Made by a program: the position numbers and the translations under genes
Notes under the pieces: model-generated
What the model was told of the DNA's origin: nothing
Databases searched by the model: none
Seen by the model: the letters and a program-made list of their open reading frames with translations, nothing else
In this document: piece by piece, positions 41,944-51,575 of the stretch
Position numbering within the stretch: the first letter of the stretch is position 1
How the letters are laid out: each line of letters opens with the position of its first letter
Source: Streptomyces omiyaensis
GTDB lineage: Bacteria > Actinomycetota > Actinomycetes > Streptomycetales > Streptomycetaceae
Length of the DNA: 64,000 bases
NCBI RefSeq assembly: GCF_014650895.1
Contig: NZ_BMVV01000008.1
Span: 62,001 to 126,000, forward strand
Direction: 5' to 3'

Positions 41944-44160
41944 ATGTCCACCGCCCCGCGCATCTGCCCCCTCTGCGAAGCCACCTGCGGACTCGTCCTC
42001 ACCCTCGACGGCAGCCGGGTCACCGGCGCCCGCGGGGACCGCGACGACGTCTTCAGCCGCGGCTTCGTCTGCCCGAAGGGCGCCGCCTTCCCGCAGGTCG
42101 ACGCCGACCCCGACCGGCTGCGCACCCCGCTCGTCCGCGAGGACGGGCGGCTGCGGGAGGCGAGCTGGGAGGAGGCCTTCGACACGATCGCGGCGAGAAT
42201 CCGCCCGCTGATCGAGGATTACGGCCCCGACGCGCTGGGCATCGTCCTGGGCAACCCCAACGTCCACACGATGGCCGGAGCGCTCTACCCGCCTCTCCTC
42301 CTCCGCGCCACGGGCACGAGCAACCTCTTCACCGCCTCCACGCTCGACCAGATGCCCAAGCACGTCTCCAGCGGCCTCCTCTTCGGCGACCCCTTCGCCG
42401 TCCCCGTGCCCGACCTGGACCGCACCGACCACCTCCTGGTCATCGGGGCCAACCCGCTGGACTCCAACGGAAGCCTGTGCACCGCCCCCGACTTCCCCGG
42501 CCGGCTCGCCGCGCTCCGCCGGCGCGGCGGCACCCTCACCGTCGTGGACCCCCGCCGCACCCGCACCGCCCGCCTCGCCGACCGCCACCTCGCCCCCCGG
42601 CCCGGCACCGACGCCCTCCTCCTCGCCGCCCTCGTCCACACCCTCTTCGCCGAGGAGCTCGCCGACCCCGGCCCGCTCGCCGACCGCACCGAGGGCATCG
42701 ACCGGGTCCGCGACGCCGTGCGGGAGTTCGCCCCCGAGGCCGTCGCCCCCGTCTGCGAGCTCGACCCCGGCACGATCCGCGCCGTCGCCCGGGAGCTCGC
42801 CGCCGCGCCCACCGCCGCCGTCTACGGGCGGATGGGCAGCTCCACCGTGTCCCACGGCACCCTCGCCAACTGGCTCGTCGACGTCCTCAACGTCCTCACC
42901 GGCAACCTCGACCGGCCCGGCGGCGCCCTCTTCCCCCGCTCCGCCACCGCCCCGGCGCCCCGCCCCGCCGGGCCCGGCCGCGGCTTCCTCCTCGGCCGCC
43001 GCCGCAGCCGCGTCTCCGGCCATCCCGAGGTCAAGGGGGAGTTCCCGCTCGCCGCCCTCGCCGAGGAGATCGACACCCCGGGCGAGGGCCGCATCCGGGC
43101 GGTGATCACCATCGCCGCCAACCCCGTCCTCTCCGCCCCGGACGGGCTCCGCCTCGACGCCGCCCTCGCCGGCCTCGACCTGATGGTCTGCGTCGACCCC
43201 TACCTCAACGAGACCACCCGCCACGCCGACGTCCTGCTCCCCCCGCCGCCGCCCTCCCAGAGCGCCCACTTCGACTTCGCCTTCAACGGGTTCGCCGTCC
43301 GCGACCAGGTCCGCCTCACCCCGGCGGCCGTCCCGCTGGAGGCCGGCCGGATGGACGAGTGCGAGATCCACGCCCGGCTGGTCCTCGCCGCCGCCGGTCT
43401 CCACGGGAGCCCGCCCTCCGCCGTCGACGACCTCGCCGTCGACACCGCCCTCGCCCGGGCGGTCACCGAGCCGCACTCGCCCGCGTACGGCGCCGACCCC
43501 AAGGAGTACGCCGCCGGGCTGACCGGTGCGAACGGCGCCGAGCGGCGGCTCGACCTGATGCTGCGGCTCGGTCCGTACGGCCTCACCCTCGACGAGCTCA
43601 AGGCCCGTCCGCACGGCATCGACCTCGGGCCGCTCAAGCCCCGCCTGGGCGAGGTGCTGAGGACCCGCAGCGGCCGGATCGAACTCCTCCCGGACCCGAT
43701 CGCCGCCGACCTGCCCCGGCTGCGGGCCGCCCTCACCGCCGTACCGGAGCCGGGGACCCTCCAGCTGGTGGGCCGCCGCCATCTGCGCTCCAACAACAGC
43801 TGGCTGCACAACACCCCCGCGCTCACCGGGGGTTCGAACCGGTGCACCCTCCAGGTGCACCCCGACGACGCCGCCCGGCTGCGGCTCGCCGCCGGCGCCC
43901 CGGCCCGCGTCAAGGGCGCGGGCGGCGAGGTGACGGCGGAGGTCGAGGTCACCGACACGGTCCGGCCCGGGGTCGTCAGCCTGCCGCACGGCTGGGGCCA
44001 CGACCGCCCCGGCACCCGCCTCACCGTGGCCGCCGTCCGCCCCGGCGTCAACGTCAACCAGCTCCTCGACGGCTCCCTCCTCGACCCCCTCTCCGGGACC
44101 GCCGTCCTCAACGGCTTCCCGGTCGAGGTGACCCCGGCGGAATCGACGCCACCGCTGTGA
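41944..44160 (+). CDS. Molybdopterin-dependent oxidoreductase (4Fe-4S, MopB family)
   Basis: 738 residues from ATG 41944. The N-terminal iron-sulfur motif CPLCEATC-x-CPKG (about residues 8-46) binds a 4Fe-4S cluster. The molybdopterin domains follow (LGIVLGNPNVHTMAGALYPPLLLRATGTSN, LLVIGANPLDSNGSLC, VYGRMGSSTVSHGTLANWLVDVLNVLTGNLDRPGGALF) and the C-terminal dinucleotide-binding domain with HLRSNNSWLHNTPALTGG and SLPHGWGHDRPGT. No Tat signal is present, so the enzyme is cytoplasmic. The family includes formate dehydrogenases and nitrate reductases; the substrate is unknown. Likely regulated by the TetR gene upstream. Confidence 0.92.
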   Translation: MSTAPRICPLCEATCGLVLTLDGSRVTGARGDRDDVFSRGFVCPKGAAFPQVDADPDRLRTPLVREDGRLREASWEEAFDTIAARIRPLIEDYGPDALGIVLGNPNVHTMAGALYPPLLLRATGTSNLFTASTLDQMPKHVSSGLLFGDPFAVPVPDLDRTDHLLVIGANPLDSNGSLCTAPDFPGRLAALRRRGGTLTVVDPRRTRTARLADRHLAPRPGTDALLLAALVHTLFAEELADPGPLADRTEGIDRVRDAVREFAPEAVAPVCELDPGTIRAVARELAAAPTAAVYGRMGSSTVSHGTLANWLVDVLNVLTGNLDRPGGALFPRSATAPAPRPAGPGRGFLLGRRRSRVSGHPEVKGEFPLAALAEEIDTPGEGRIRAVITIAANPVLSAPDGLRLDAALAGLDLMVCVDPYLNETTRHADVLLPPPPPSQSAHFDFAFNGFAVRDQVRLTPAAVPLEAGRMDECEIHARLVLAAAGLHGSPPSAVDDLAVDTALARAVTEPHSPAYGADPKEYAAGLTGANGAERRLDLMLRLGPYGLTLDELKARPHGIDLGPLKPRLGEVLRTRSGRIELLPDPIAADLPRLRAALTAVPEPGTLQLVGRRHLRSNNSWLHNTPALTGGSNRCTLQVHPDDAARLRLAAGAPARVKGAGGEVTAEVEVTDTVRPGVVSLPHGWGHDRPGTRLTVAAVRPGVNVNQLLDGSLLDPLSGTAVLNGFPVEVTPAESTPPL

Positions 44161-44186
44161 GCTGGGGTTTTGCTCGTATTGCTCAC

Positions 44187-44207
44187 GCCTCGACCCCTTG
44201 TTGAGGC
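44187..44207 (+). terminator. Short hairpin after the oxidoreductase gene
   Basis: GCCTCGAC (44187-44194) pairs with GTTGAGGC (44200-44207), one G-T pair, 5-base loop. It could end the oxidoreductase message before the citrate transporter gene 118 bases downstream. Confidence 0.45.
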
Positions 44208-44278
44208 CGGAAGGGGGCACCTACGGTCATCCGGACCGCCGCTCGGCGGCTGTTCCACGGTGAACGTGAGGTGCCTCC

Positions 44279-45757
44279 ATGCTGACCGTCCTCGGCTTCG
44301 CCATGATCGCGACCTTCCTGGTCCTGATCATGATGAAGAGGATGTCGCCGATCGCGGCGCTCGTCCTGATCCCCGCCCTCTTCTGCGTCGCGGTCGGGCA
44401 GGGCGCCCAGCTCGGCGACTACGTCATCGACGGCGTGGGCAAGCTGGCCCCCACCGCGGCGATGCTGATGTTCGCGATCGTCTACTTCGGCGTGATGATC
44501 GACGTGGGCCTCTTCGACCCGATCGTCCGGGCCATCCTGCGCTTCTGCAAGGCCGACCCGGTCCGCGTGGTCGTCGGTACCGCCCTGCTCGCCGCGATCG
44601 TCTCCCTCGACGGGGACGGCTCCACCACCTTCATGATCACCGTCTCGGCGATGTACCCGCTCTACAAGCGGCTCGGCATGAGCCTCGTCGTCCTCACCGG
44701 CGTGGCGGCCACGGCGAACGGCGTCATGAACACCCTGCCCTGGGGCGGTCCCACCGCCCGGGCCGCCACCGCGCTCAAACTCGACGCCGGCGACATCTTC
44801 GTCCCGATGATCCCGGCGCTCGCGGTCGGCCTCCTCTTCGTCGTCGCGCTCGCGTACGTCCTCGGCCGCCGCGAGCGGAAGCGGATCGGCTACCTCACCC
44901 TCGACCAGGCCCTCGCCACCGGGACCGGCGACGGGTCCGTCCTCGTGGGCGCCGGCGGGAGCGCGGGCGAGACCGAGGGCGAGGCCGGAGGCGCGGGCCG
45001 CCGGACCCGGCGGGCAGGCGGCGGCGCGGGCGGCGGCCAGGCCTGCGGCGCTCCGGCCGGAGGTGCCGGCGACGCCCCCGCCGACGGGCGGGACGGGGAC
45101 ACCGGGGCCCCCGGTTTCCAGGGCCTCGACCCGCACCGGGCCACCCTCCGTCCGCGGCTCTACTGGTTCAACGCCGCCCTCACCGTCGCCCTGCTCGCGG
45201 CGATGATCCTCGAAGTGCTCCCGATCCCGGTCCTCTTCCTCATCGGCGCCGCGCTCGCGCTCACCGTGAACTACCCCCGCCCCGCCGAGCAGAAGGAGCG
45301 CCTGGCGGCCCACGCGGACAACGTCCTCAACGTCTCGGGCATGGTCTTCGCCGCCGCCGTCTTCACCGGGGTCCTCACCGGCACCGGGATGGTCGGGCAC
45401 ATGGCCGACTGGCTGGTCGGCGCCATCCCGGAGGGGATGGGCCCGCACATGGCGCTCGTGACCGGTCTGCTCAGCCTGCCGCTCACCTACTTCATGTCGA
45501 ACGACGGCTTCTACTTCGGCGTCCTGCCCGTCCTCGCCGAGGCCGGTGCCGCCCACGGCGTCTCGCCGCTGGAGATCGCCCGCGCCTCGCTCGTCGGCCA
45601 GGCCCTCCACATGTCGAGCCCGCTGGTCCCGGCGGTGTACGTGCTCGTCGGCATGGCGAAGGTGGAGTTCGGCGACCACACCCGCTTCACGGTCAAGTGG
45701 GCGGCGCTCACCTCGCTGGTCGTGCTCGCGGCGGCGGTCCTCTTCGGGATCGTCTGA
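44279..45757 (+). CDS. CitMHS family citrate-metal:proton symporter
   Basis: 492 residues with about 11-12 helices. The family pattern is clear: LTVLGFAMIATFLVLIMMKRMSPIAALVLIPALF, FGVMIDVGLFDPIVRAILR, VSLDGDGSTTFMITVSAMYPLYKRL, GVMNTLPWGGPTARAA, and a C-terminal SNDGFYFGVLPVLAEAGA. It imports citrate complexed with a divalent metal. The central cytoplasmic loop (about residues 215-285) carries a Gly/Ala-rich insertion that makes it some 50 residues longer than usual. No two-component regulator stands next to it. Confidence 0.93.
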   Translation: MLTVLGFAMIATFLVLIMMKRMSPIAALVLIPALFCVAVGQGAQLGDYVIDGVGKLAPTAAMLMFAIVYFGVMIDVGLFDPIVRAILRFCKADPVRVVVGTALLAAIVSLDGDGSTTFMITVSAMYPLYKRLGMSLVVLTGVAATANGVMNTLPWGGPTARAATALKLDAGDIFVPMIPALAVGLLFVVALAYVLGRRERKRIGYLTLDQALATGTGDGSVLVGAGGSAGETEGEAGGAGRRTRRAGGGAGGGQACGAPAGGAGDAPADGRDGDTGAPGFQGLDPHRATLRPRLYWFNAALTVALLAAMILEVLPIPVLFLIGAALALTVNYPRPAEQKERLAAHADNVLNVSGMVFAAAVFTGVLTGTGMVGHMADWLVGAIPEGMGPHMALVTGLLSLPLTYFMSNDGFYFGVLPVLAEAGAAHGVSPLEIARASLVGQALHMSSPLVPAVYVLVGMAKVEFGDHTRFTVKWAALTSLVVLAAAVLFGIV

Positions 45758-45886
45758 CCGGTCCAGGGCCGGACGGGGGACCGGGGGTGCGGCGCCCGCA
45801 TGTCGCCACCGTGCGCGCCCGGTATCTGACGGATAGTCGGAATATCAGATGAAACGTCCGATGGCATCCGCACGGAGGAACCCCGC

Positions 45887-46588
45887 ATGCCCGCTCGCAC
45901 CGCCCGGCCCCTTGCCGCCGGTCTCGCCCTCGCCGGCCTCGCCCTCGCGGGCGGCCTCCCGGCCGCGTACGCCGCCCCCGGCGACCGCGGCGACGTGAAG
46001 ATCCACGAGGCCGGTGCGGCGTTCGACGACCCGCGCAGCGCGTCCGAGGTCTGCGGTTTCTACCTCGTCGCCTCCGGCTTCGGACAGGGGCAGAGGGTGA
46101 GGTGGGAGGTCGCCGCCCAGCCGGGCAGGGCCGGGGCCCCCGGACTGAGCGAGAGCCTCACGCTCGCCGACGGCGACGGGCGCACCCGCCCGCTCGCCCT
46201 GCCCGACGGGACGTACCGGCTCACCTGGACCCTCGAAGGCGCGAGCGGCACGAGCAGGAGCAGGACCTTCCAGGTCGACTGCGCCAACGGAACCAGCGGC
46301 AGCGCCAACGCCAAGGGTAGCGGAGCCGGCACCGGAGCCGCCGACGCCAACGGCACCAACAACGCCGGTGGCAACGGGAGCTGGAACGGGAGCTGGAACG
46401 GCGGCAGCGGGAGCCACCGGCCCCCGAACGGTCCGGTCGGCGCGGGCGGCGGCGGCAGCGCCCGGCTCGCCGCCGCCGAGGACGGCTCCGGCTTCGGCGT
46501 CGGCGCCGCAGTCGCCGCGGGCCTCGCGGGCACCGCCGGCCTGGTGCTGATCCGTCGCTCGCGCCGCCGCGACGATGGCGCGGCGTAA
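45887..46588 (+). CDS. Secreted, membrane-tethered surface protein
   Basis: 233 residues. Signal peptide (to AAYAAPG), then a beta-rich domain of about 110 residues with two cysteines (SEVCGFYLVASGFGQGQRVRWEV, TFQVDCANG), then a Gly/Asn/Ser-rich low-complexity stalk (NNAGGNGSWNGSWNGGSGSH) and a C-terminal membrane helix with the tail [12 protein letters not shown] see no LAxTG motif before the helix, so it may be held by the helix and not by the sortase. It overlaps the sortase gene by 14 bases, a very common arrangement in Streptomyces. Function unknown. Confidence 0.8.
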   Translation: MPARTARPLAAGLALAGLALAGGLPAAYAAPGDRGDVKIHEAGAAFDDPRSASEVCGFYLVASGFGQGQRVRWEVAAQPGRAGAPGLSESLTLADGDGRTRPLALPDGTYRLTWTLEGASGTSRSRTFQVDCANGTSGSANAKGSGAGTGAADANGTNNAGGNGSWNGSWNGGSGSHRPPNGPVGAGGGGSARLAAAEDGSGFGVGAAVAAGLAGTAGLVLIRRSRRRDDGAA

Positions 46589-47432
46589 GGCCCGCCTCAC
46601 GCGCCGGCAGCGACGGCTCCTCCGGCTCGCGAGGACCGTGGCGGTGGCCGTGGTCCTGGTGACCGGAGGCCTGTGGTGGAGCGGGGACGGGGACCCCGCC
46701 GGCCGGCAGCCCGTCGCCGGGGCCGACGCCAAGTCCGACGCCGGGGCGTCGGACGAGGCGCCGCCCGCCCGTGCCGCCGGAGCCCCGCGGGACGCCGTCG
46801 TCGGCGTGCCCCGGGCCTCCGTCGCGCAGCCGCCGAAGAGCCGTGCCGACGCGTCCGGGAGCACCCCCGGGGCCCACGGGGCCGGCGCCCCCGCGAGCCG
46901 GGACGGTGCCGTGAAACGGACCCGGCCCCGGGCCGCCCCGAAGCCGGCCGCGCTCCCCGCCCCGCTCTCCCGCTCCCGCCCCACCGCCGTCGCGGTGCCG
47001 GCGATCACCGTCGAGGCGCCCACCATGGACCTGGCGCTCGACGGGCAGGGACGGCTCGGGGTGCCCCCGGTCGACGACCCGGAGCGGGTCGGCTGGTACG
47101 CGCGCGGCCCGGCGCCCGGCGAGCGCGGCACGGCCGTGATGGTCGGCCACCGGGACACCCGTACCGGACCGGCCGTCTTCCTCGACCTCGACTCGCTCGG
47201 CCCCGGGAACACCGTCCGCGTCGCCCGCGCCGACGGGCGGGTCGCCGTCTTCACCGTGGACAAGGTGCGGACGTACGCGAAGTCCGCGTTCCCCGACAAG
47301 GAGGTGTACGGCTCCACCGGCCGGCCCGAGCTGCGGCTGCTGACCTGCGGCGGATCCTTCGACCAGGGCTCCGGCTACGACGCCAACATCGTCGTCTTCG
47401 CGCACCTCACCGGTATCGACACGACGATCTGA
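46575..47432 (+). CDS. Class F sortase
   Basis: 285 residues. A basic N-terminus and one membrane helix ([18 protein letters not shown]) are followed by an unstructured linker of about 90 residues and the sortase beta-barrel. Catalytic His is in [18 protein letters not shown] and Cys in [12 protein letters not shown]; the segment after Cys ([15 protein letters not shown]) does not show an obvious Arg in the usual place. Class F enzymes cut sorting motifs and join proteins to peptidoglycan. Possible clients include the LAETG-bearing LPMO in this window, although class E enzymes are the better-known readers of LAxTG. Confidence 0.88.
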   Translation: MARRKARLTRRQRRLLRLARTVAVAVVLVTGGLWWSGDGDPAGRQPVAGADAKSDAGASDEAPPARAAGAPRDAVVGVPRASVAQPPKSRADASGSTPGAHGAGAPASRDGAVKRTRPRAAPKPAALPAPLSRSRPTAVAVPAITVEAPTMDLALDGQGRLGVPPVDDPERVGWYARGPAPGERGTAVMVGHRDTRTGPAVFLDLDSLGPGNTVRVARADGRVAVFTVDKVRTYAKSAFPDKEVYGSTGRPELRLLTCGGSFDQGSGYDANIVVFAHLTGIDTTI

Positions 47433-47550
47433 GGCGCGGGATCCCCTCGGTCCCGCGCGGACCCCGCGCGGACCCCGCACCGGTCCCGCGTCGGCTACCG
47501 TCACCCCCGCCGGGGGGCCGGACGGCCCGACGCGGGGCCGTTCCCGTGCC

Positions 47551-47594
47551 GGCCCCGACCCGGCCCCGACCCGGCCCCGACCCGGCCCCGCCAC
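47551..47594. repeat. 11-bp tandem repeat
   Basis: GGCCCCGACCC is repeated at 47551, 47562 and 47573, with a diverged fourth copy. Non-coding, between the sortase and aldehyde dehydrogenase genes. Confidence 0.9.
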
Positions 47595-47787
47595 CCCCAC
47601 CAGCCCCACCACGGCCCCCGCCCTCGTCCGCCCGCTCCCGCCCGCTCCTCGCCGGGCCCCACCTCCCGCTCCCCGTCCCGCCTTTCGGGCGGGCTCCCCC
47701 CGGCTCTTCCCGGGTTCTCCCGAGGTTCTTCCGGGGCCCTCCCCGGGCGATGAGATCCGCCCCACTCCGACAGGCCCTGGCGCCCTA

Positions 47788-47806
47788 AAACTAACAGCGC
47801 TAGTTT
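47788..47806. promoter_or_regulatory. TetR-type operator upstream of the aldehyde/alcohol dehydrogenase operon
   Basis: AAACTAACAGCGCTAGTTT: AAACTA and TAGTTT are complementary ends around a 7-base centre. It lies 70-88 bases before the aldehyde dehydrogenase start in an otherwise very GC-rich region. It agrees at 14 of 19 positions with the site at 53235-53253 beside a TetR gene. Confidence 0.65.
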
Positions 47807-47875
47807 GGGGCGGCGGGCCGCGCGGAGCGGCCCGCCGCAGGCGAGCGGTCGAGCGGACCGGGAATGGGGAAGCTG

Positions 47876-49267
47876 ATGAAGGCCCACGACGCGATGTACA
47901 TCGGTGGGGAGTGGCGCCCCGCGGCCTCCTCCGAGACGATCCCCGTGGTCGATCCCGCCACCGAGCAGGTCATCGCCCACGTCCCGGCCGGCACCGCCGA
48001 GGACGTCGACGCCGCCGTGCGCGCCGCGCGCGCCGCGCTCCCCGGCTGGTCGGCCACCCCGCCCGCCGAGCGGGCCGCCCGGATCGCCGCCCTGCGCGAC
48101 GCGCTCGCCGCCCGTGCCGAGGAGATCGCCGCCACCGTCACGGCCGAGCTGGGCGCCCCGCCGAAGCTCGCCGCCTCGGTCCACGCCGGACTGCCGGTCG
48201 CGGTGGCCGGCACCTACGCCGAACTCGCCGCCACGCACCCCTTCGTGGAGAAGGTCGGCAACTCCACCGTCTACGCGGAGCCGGTCGGCGTCGTCGCGGC
48301 CATCACGCCCTGGAACTACCCCCTCCACCAGATCGTCGCCAAGGTCGCCCCGGCCCTCGCCGCCGGCTGCGTCACCGTCCTCAAGCCCGCCGAGGACACC
48401 CCGCTCACCGCCCAGCTCTTCGCCGAGGTCGTCCACGAGGCGGGCCTCCCCGCGGGCGTCTTCAACCTCGTCACCGGCGTCGGCGCGGTCGCCGGCCGGG
48501 CCCTCGCCGAGCACCCCGGCGTCGACCTCGTCTCCTTCACCGGCTCCACCGCCGTCGGCAGCGGCATCGGCGCCCTCGCCGGCGGCGCCGTGAAGCGGGT
48601 CGCCCTCGAACTCGGCGGCAAGTCCGCCAACGTGATCCTGCCCGGCGCCGACCTCGCCAGGGCCGTCGCCGTCGGCGTCGCCAACGTCATGTCCAACTCC
48701 GGCCAGACGTGCAGCGCGTGGACCCGGATGCTGGTACCCGCCGAGCGGTACGAGGAGGCCGTCGCCCTCGCCGCCGAGGCCGCCGCCAAGTACGTCCCCG
48801 GCGAGCGCCTCGGCCCGCTGGTCAGCGCCCGCCAGCGCGACCGGGTCCGCGGCTACATCGAGCGGGGCGTCGAGGAGGGCGCCCGGCTCGTCGCCGGCGG
48901 CCCCGAGGCGCCGCTGGAGACCGGCTACTACGTCTCCCCGACGGTCTTCGCCGACGTCACCCCCGACATGACCATCGCCCGGGAGGAGATCTTCGGCCCG
49001 GTCCTCTCGATCCTCCGCTACGAGGACGAGGAGGAGGCCCTCGCGATCGCCAACGGCACCGAGTACGGTCTCGCCGGCGCCGTCTGGGGCGAGGAGGACG
49101 AGGCCGTCGCCTTCGCCCGCCGCATGGAGACCGGCCAGGTCGACATCAACGGCGGCCGGTTCAACCCGCTCGCCCCCTTCGGCGGGTGGAAGCGCTCCGG
49201 CGTCGGCCGCGAGCTCGGCGCGCACGGCCTGGCCGAGTACCTCCAGACCAAGTCCCTCCAGTTCTGA
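47876..49267 (+). CDS. NAD(P)-dependent aldehyde dehydrogenase
   Basis: 463 residues from ATG 47876, preferred over ATG 47864 because GGGGA lies 6 bases upstream. All key parts are there: [35 protein letters not shown] for [13 protein letters not shown], the catalytic Glu in [12 protein letters not shown] and Cys in [10 protein letters not shown], and EEIFGPVLS near the end. It oxidises an aldehyde to the acid. It is 32 bases before a zinc alcohol dehydrogenase gene, so the pair can take an alcohol to an acid. Probably repressed by the TetR at 52531, through the operator upstream. Confidence 0.93.
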   Translation: MKAHDAMYIGGEWRPAASSETIPVVDPATEQVIAHVPAGTAEDVDAAVRAARAALPGWSATPPAERAARIAALRDALAARAEEIAATVTAELGAPPKLAASVHAGLPVAVAGTYAELAATHPFVEKVGNSTVYAEPVGVVAAITPWNYPLHQIVAKVAPALAAGCVTVLKPAEDTPLTAQLFAEVVHEAGLPAGVFNLVTGVGAVAGRALAEHPGVDLVSFTGSTAVGSGIGALAGGAVKRVALELGGKSANVILPGADLARAVAVGVANVMSNSGQTCSAWTRMLVPAERYEEAVALAAEAAAKYVPGERLGPLVSARQRDRVRGYIERGVEEGARLVAGGPEAPLETGYYVSPTVFADVTPDMTIAREEIFGPVLSILRYEDEEEALAIANGTEYGLAGAVWGEEDEAVAFARRMETGQVDINGGRFNPLAPFGGWKRSGVGRELGAHGLAEYLQTKSLQF

Positions 49268-49299
49268 GCCCCCGACCCGCCCGCAGTAAGGAGACACCC

Positions 49300-50379
49300 G
49301 TGATCCGTGCCGCCGTCCTGCCCGCCGTCGGTGCCCCGCTGGAGATCACCGGCATCGAACTGCCCGAGCCCGGCCCCGGCCAGGTCCGGATCCGGCTCAC
49401 CGCCGCCGGCGTGTGCCACTCCGACCTCTCGCTCACCGACGGCACCATGCGCCTTCCCGTACCGGCCGTCCTCGGCCACGAGGGCTCGGGCACCGTCGTC
49501 TCCGTCGGCGAGGGCGTCACGCACGTCGCCCCCGGCGACGGGGTGGTCCTCAACTGGGCGCCGTCCTGCGGCACCTGTCACCCCTGCTCGCTCGGCGAGG
49601 TGTGGCTCTGCGTCAACGCCCTGAACGGCGCGGCGAACGTGCACGCCCGCGCCGCCGACGGGCGCGAGCTGCACCCGGGGCTCAACGTGGGCGCCTTCGC
49701 GGAGGAGACGGTCGTCGCCGCCCCCTGCGTCCTGCCCGTGCCGGAGGGCGTACCGCTCGCCGACGCGGCCCTGCTCGGCTGCGCGGTCCTCACCGGCTGG
49801 GGCGCCGTGCACCACTCCGCCCGGGTCCGGGCGGGCGAGACCGTCGCCGTCTTCGGCGTCGGCGGCGTCGGGCTCGCCACCCTCCAGGCCGCCCGGATCG
49901 CCGGGGCGTCCGCCGTCGTCGCCGTGGACGTCTCCCCGGAGAAGGAGGAGCTGGCCCGGGCCGCCGGGGCCACCGCGTACGTGGTCGCCTCGGAGAACAC
50001 CGCCCGCGAGATCCGGAAGCTGACCGGCGGTCACGGCGTCGACGTGGCCGTGGAGTGCGTGGGCCGCGCCGTGACCATCCGGACCGCCTGGGAGTCCACC
50101 CGGCGCGGCGGCCGCACCACCGTCGTCGGCATCGGCGGCAAGGACCAGCAGGTCTCCTTCCACGCGCTGGAGATCTTCCACTGGGGCCGTACCCTCTCCG
50201 GCTGCGTGTACGGCAACTCGGACCCGGCCGCGGACCTGCCCGTCATCGCCGCCCACATCCGGGACGGCGCCTTCGACCTGGGCGCGCTCGTCACCGAGCG
50301 GATCACCCTGGACGGCATCCCCGGCGCCTTCGACGCCATGCTCGCGGGCAAGGGCGGCCGCGCCCTCGTCGTCTTCTGA
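49300..50379 (+). CDS. Zinc-dependent alcohol dehydrogenase (MDR family)
   Basis: 359 residues from GTG with TAAGGAG upstream. Catalytic zinc ligands are in [11 protein letters not shown] and [10 protein letters not shown]; the structural zinc site is [15 protein letters not shown]; the Rossmann motif is [22 protein letters not shown]. It resembles the class III/mycothiol- and aryl-alcohol-type dehydrogenases. It would oxidise an alcohol to the aldehyde used by the coupled upstream enzyme. Substrate not known. Confidence 0.93.
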   Translation: MIRAAVLPAVGAPLEITGIELPEPGPGQVRIRLTAAGVCHSDLSLTDGTMRLPVPAVLGHEGSGTVVSVGEGVTHVAPGDGVVLNWAPSCGTCHPCSLGEVWLCVNALNGAANVHARAADGRELHPGLNVGAFAEETVVAAPCVLPVPEGVPLADAALLGCAVLTGWGAVHHSARVRAGETVAVFGVGGVGLATLQAARIAGASAVVAVDVSPEKEELARAAGATAYVVASENTAREIRKLTGGHGVDVAVECVGRAVTIRTAWESTRRGGRTTVVGIGGKDQQVSFHALEIFHWGRTLSGCVYGNSDPAADLPVIAAHIRDGAFDLGALVTERITLDGIPGAFDAMLAGKGGRALVVF

Positions 50380-50405
50380 CCGGAGGAGGGGCGAGCCGGT
50401 GGGGC

Positions 50406-50434
50406 CCGGTGCGAGCCGGTGAGGCTCGCACCGG
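50406..50434 (+). terminator. Hairpin terminator after the alcohol dehydrogenase gene
   Basis: A 12-base perfect stem CCGGTGCGAGCC (50406-50417) with 50423-50434 and a 5-base loop, directly before a block of 16-base tandem repeats. Confidence 0.8.
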
Positions 50435-50530
50435 CCCGCTTCCCCTCCGGCCCGCTTCCCCTCCGGCCCGCTTCCCCTCCGGCCCGCTTCCCCTCCGGCC
50501 CGCTTCCCCTCCGGCCCGCTTCCCCTCCGG
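50435..50530. repeat. 16-bp tandem repeat, six perfect copies
   Basis: CCCGCTTCCCCTCCGG occurs six times without a mismatch, starting right after the last base of the terminator stem. It lies between the convergent alcohol dehydrogenase and EamA transporter genes. Confidence 0.97.
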
Positions 50531-50564
50531 CCCGGATGCCCGCCGGCGGACCGGGGACCGCCCC

Positions 50565-51512
50565 TCACCGGTGGCGTTCGCCCGCGGCCTCCTTCCGGCC
50601 GGCGTCCGGTCCCGGCGCCGGGGGAGCGGAGGCGCGGGGCCGGGACCGGGAGACCGCCACCCCCGCCAGGCACAGCGCGCCGCCCGCCAGCGTCAGCGCC
50701 CCGGGCAGCTCGCCGAGGAGCGCCCAGGCCATCAGGACCACCAGGGCGGGCACGGCGTAGGTGGTCGCGCCCATCCGGCCCGCGGTCGTCCGCGCCAGCG
50801 CGTACGCCCAGGTCGTGAAGGCGAGCGCGGTCGGGAACACCCCGAGGTAGACCATGTTCGCGGTCGCCGACAGCGGCGCCCGCGAGGCCTCCGCCACCAG
50901 TTGTCCGGCGAACGGCAGGCAGGCGGCGGCGCCGATCGCGCAGCCGAAGGCCGTCACCTGGAGCGCGCTCGCGTGGGCCAGCGCCGGCTTCTGCGCCACC
51001 ACCCCGCCCGCGTACGCCACCGCGGCCAGCAGGCAGAGCCCGACGCCCAGCACCGAGGCGTGTCCGTCCTCGCCGGACATCGACAGCCCCACGGCCACCG
51101 CGCCCGCGAAGGACACCGCCATGCCGGCCAGCAGTCGTGGCCCCATCCGCTCCCCGAGGAAACGGGCCCCGAGCAGGGCGATCAGGAGGGGTCCGACGTT
51201 CACCAGCATCGCGGCCGTTCCGGCGTCCACCTCCTGCTCGCCCCAGTTCAGCACCACCATGTAGACCCCGAACCAGAGCAGCCCGGAGACGAGGATCCCC
51301 GGCCAGGCTGCCCGGGGCGGCAGCCCCTCGCGCCGGACCAGCAGCACGGCGCCGAGGACCAGCGCTCCGGCGAGCAGCCGCCCGAGGGCGAGCGCGCCGG
51401 GGGAGTAGGCGGCCCCGGCGCTGCGGATGGAGACGAAGGCGGACGCCCACAGGACGACGGTGACGCCGGCCGCGGCGAGCGCGAGACGGGCGGGGGAGAC
51501 GGATTTCGGCAT
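50565..51512 (-). CDS. EamA/DMT family transporter
   Basis: 315 residues with ten membrane helices arranged as two EamA repeats (first about residues 10-135 with FVSIRSAGAAYSPGALALGRLLAGALVLG, second about 145-285 with VFPTALAFTTWAYALARTTAGRMGATTYAVPALVVLMAWALLGE). These carriers export metabolites or amino acids. It lies 63 bases downstream of an ArsR-type regulator on the same strand, which probably controls it. A hydrophilic tail of about 30 residues closes the protein. Confidence 0.92.
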   Translation of the reverse strand: MPKSVSPARLALAAAGVTVVLWASAFVSIRSAGAAYSPGALALGRLLAGALVLGAVLLVRREGLPPRAAWPGILVSGLLWFGVYMVVLNWGEQEVDAGTAAMLVNVGPLLIALLGARFLGERMGPRLLAGMAVSFAGAVAVGLSMSGEDGHASVLGVGLCLLAAVAYAGGVVAQKPALAHASALQVTAFGCAIGAAACLPFAGQLVAEASRAPLSATANMVYLGVFPTALAFTTWAYALARTTAGRMGATTYAVPALVVLMAWALLGELPGALTLAGGALCLAGVAVSRSRPRASAPPAPGPDAGRKEAAGERHR

Positions 51513-51575
51513 GCCCCGACGGTAGGACCCCCACCCTTCGTCGCACACCGCAATATCGCCGCACCCCCGCGCCCC

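Larger units (their letters stand above)
47433..47875. other. 443-base intergenic region with low-complexity DNA and a TetR-type operator
   Basis: After the sortase stop there are short GC repeats (GCGCGGACCCC twice), then the 11-base tandem repeat at 47551, a C/G-rich stretch to 47760, and finally the operator at 47788-47806 before the aldehyde dehydrogenase gene. No gene seen. Confidence 0.6.

Noticed and set aside
41944..44160. Possible secreted formate dehydrogenase-type oxidoreductase
   Set aside because: There is no Tat signal before the CPLCEATC cluster and no electron-transfer or membrane subunit gene next to it, so it is listed as a cytoplasmic enzyme of unknown substrate.
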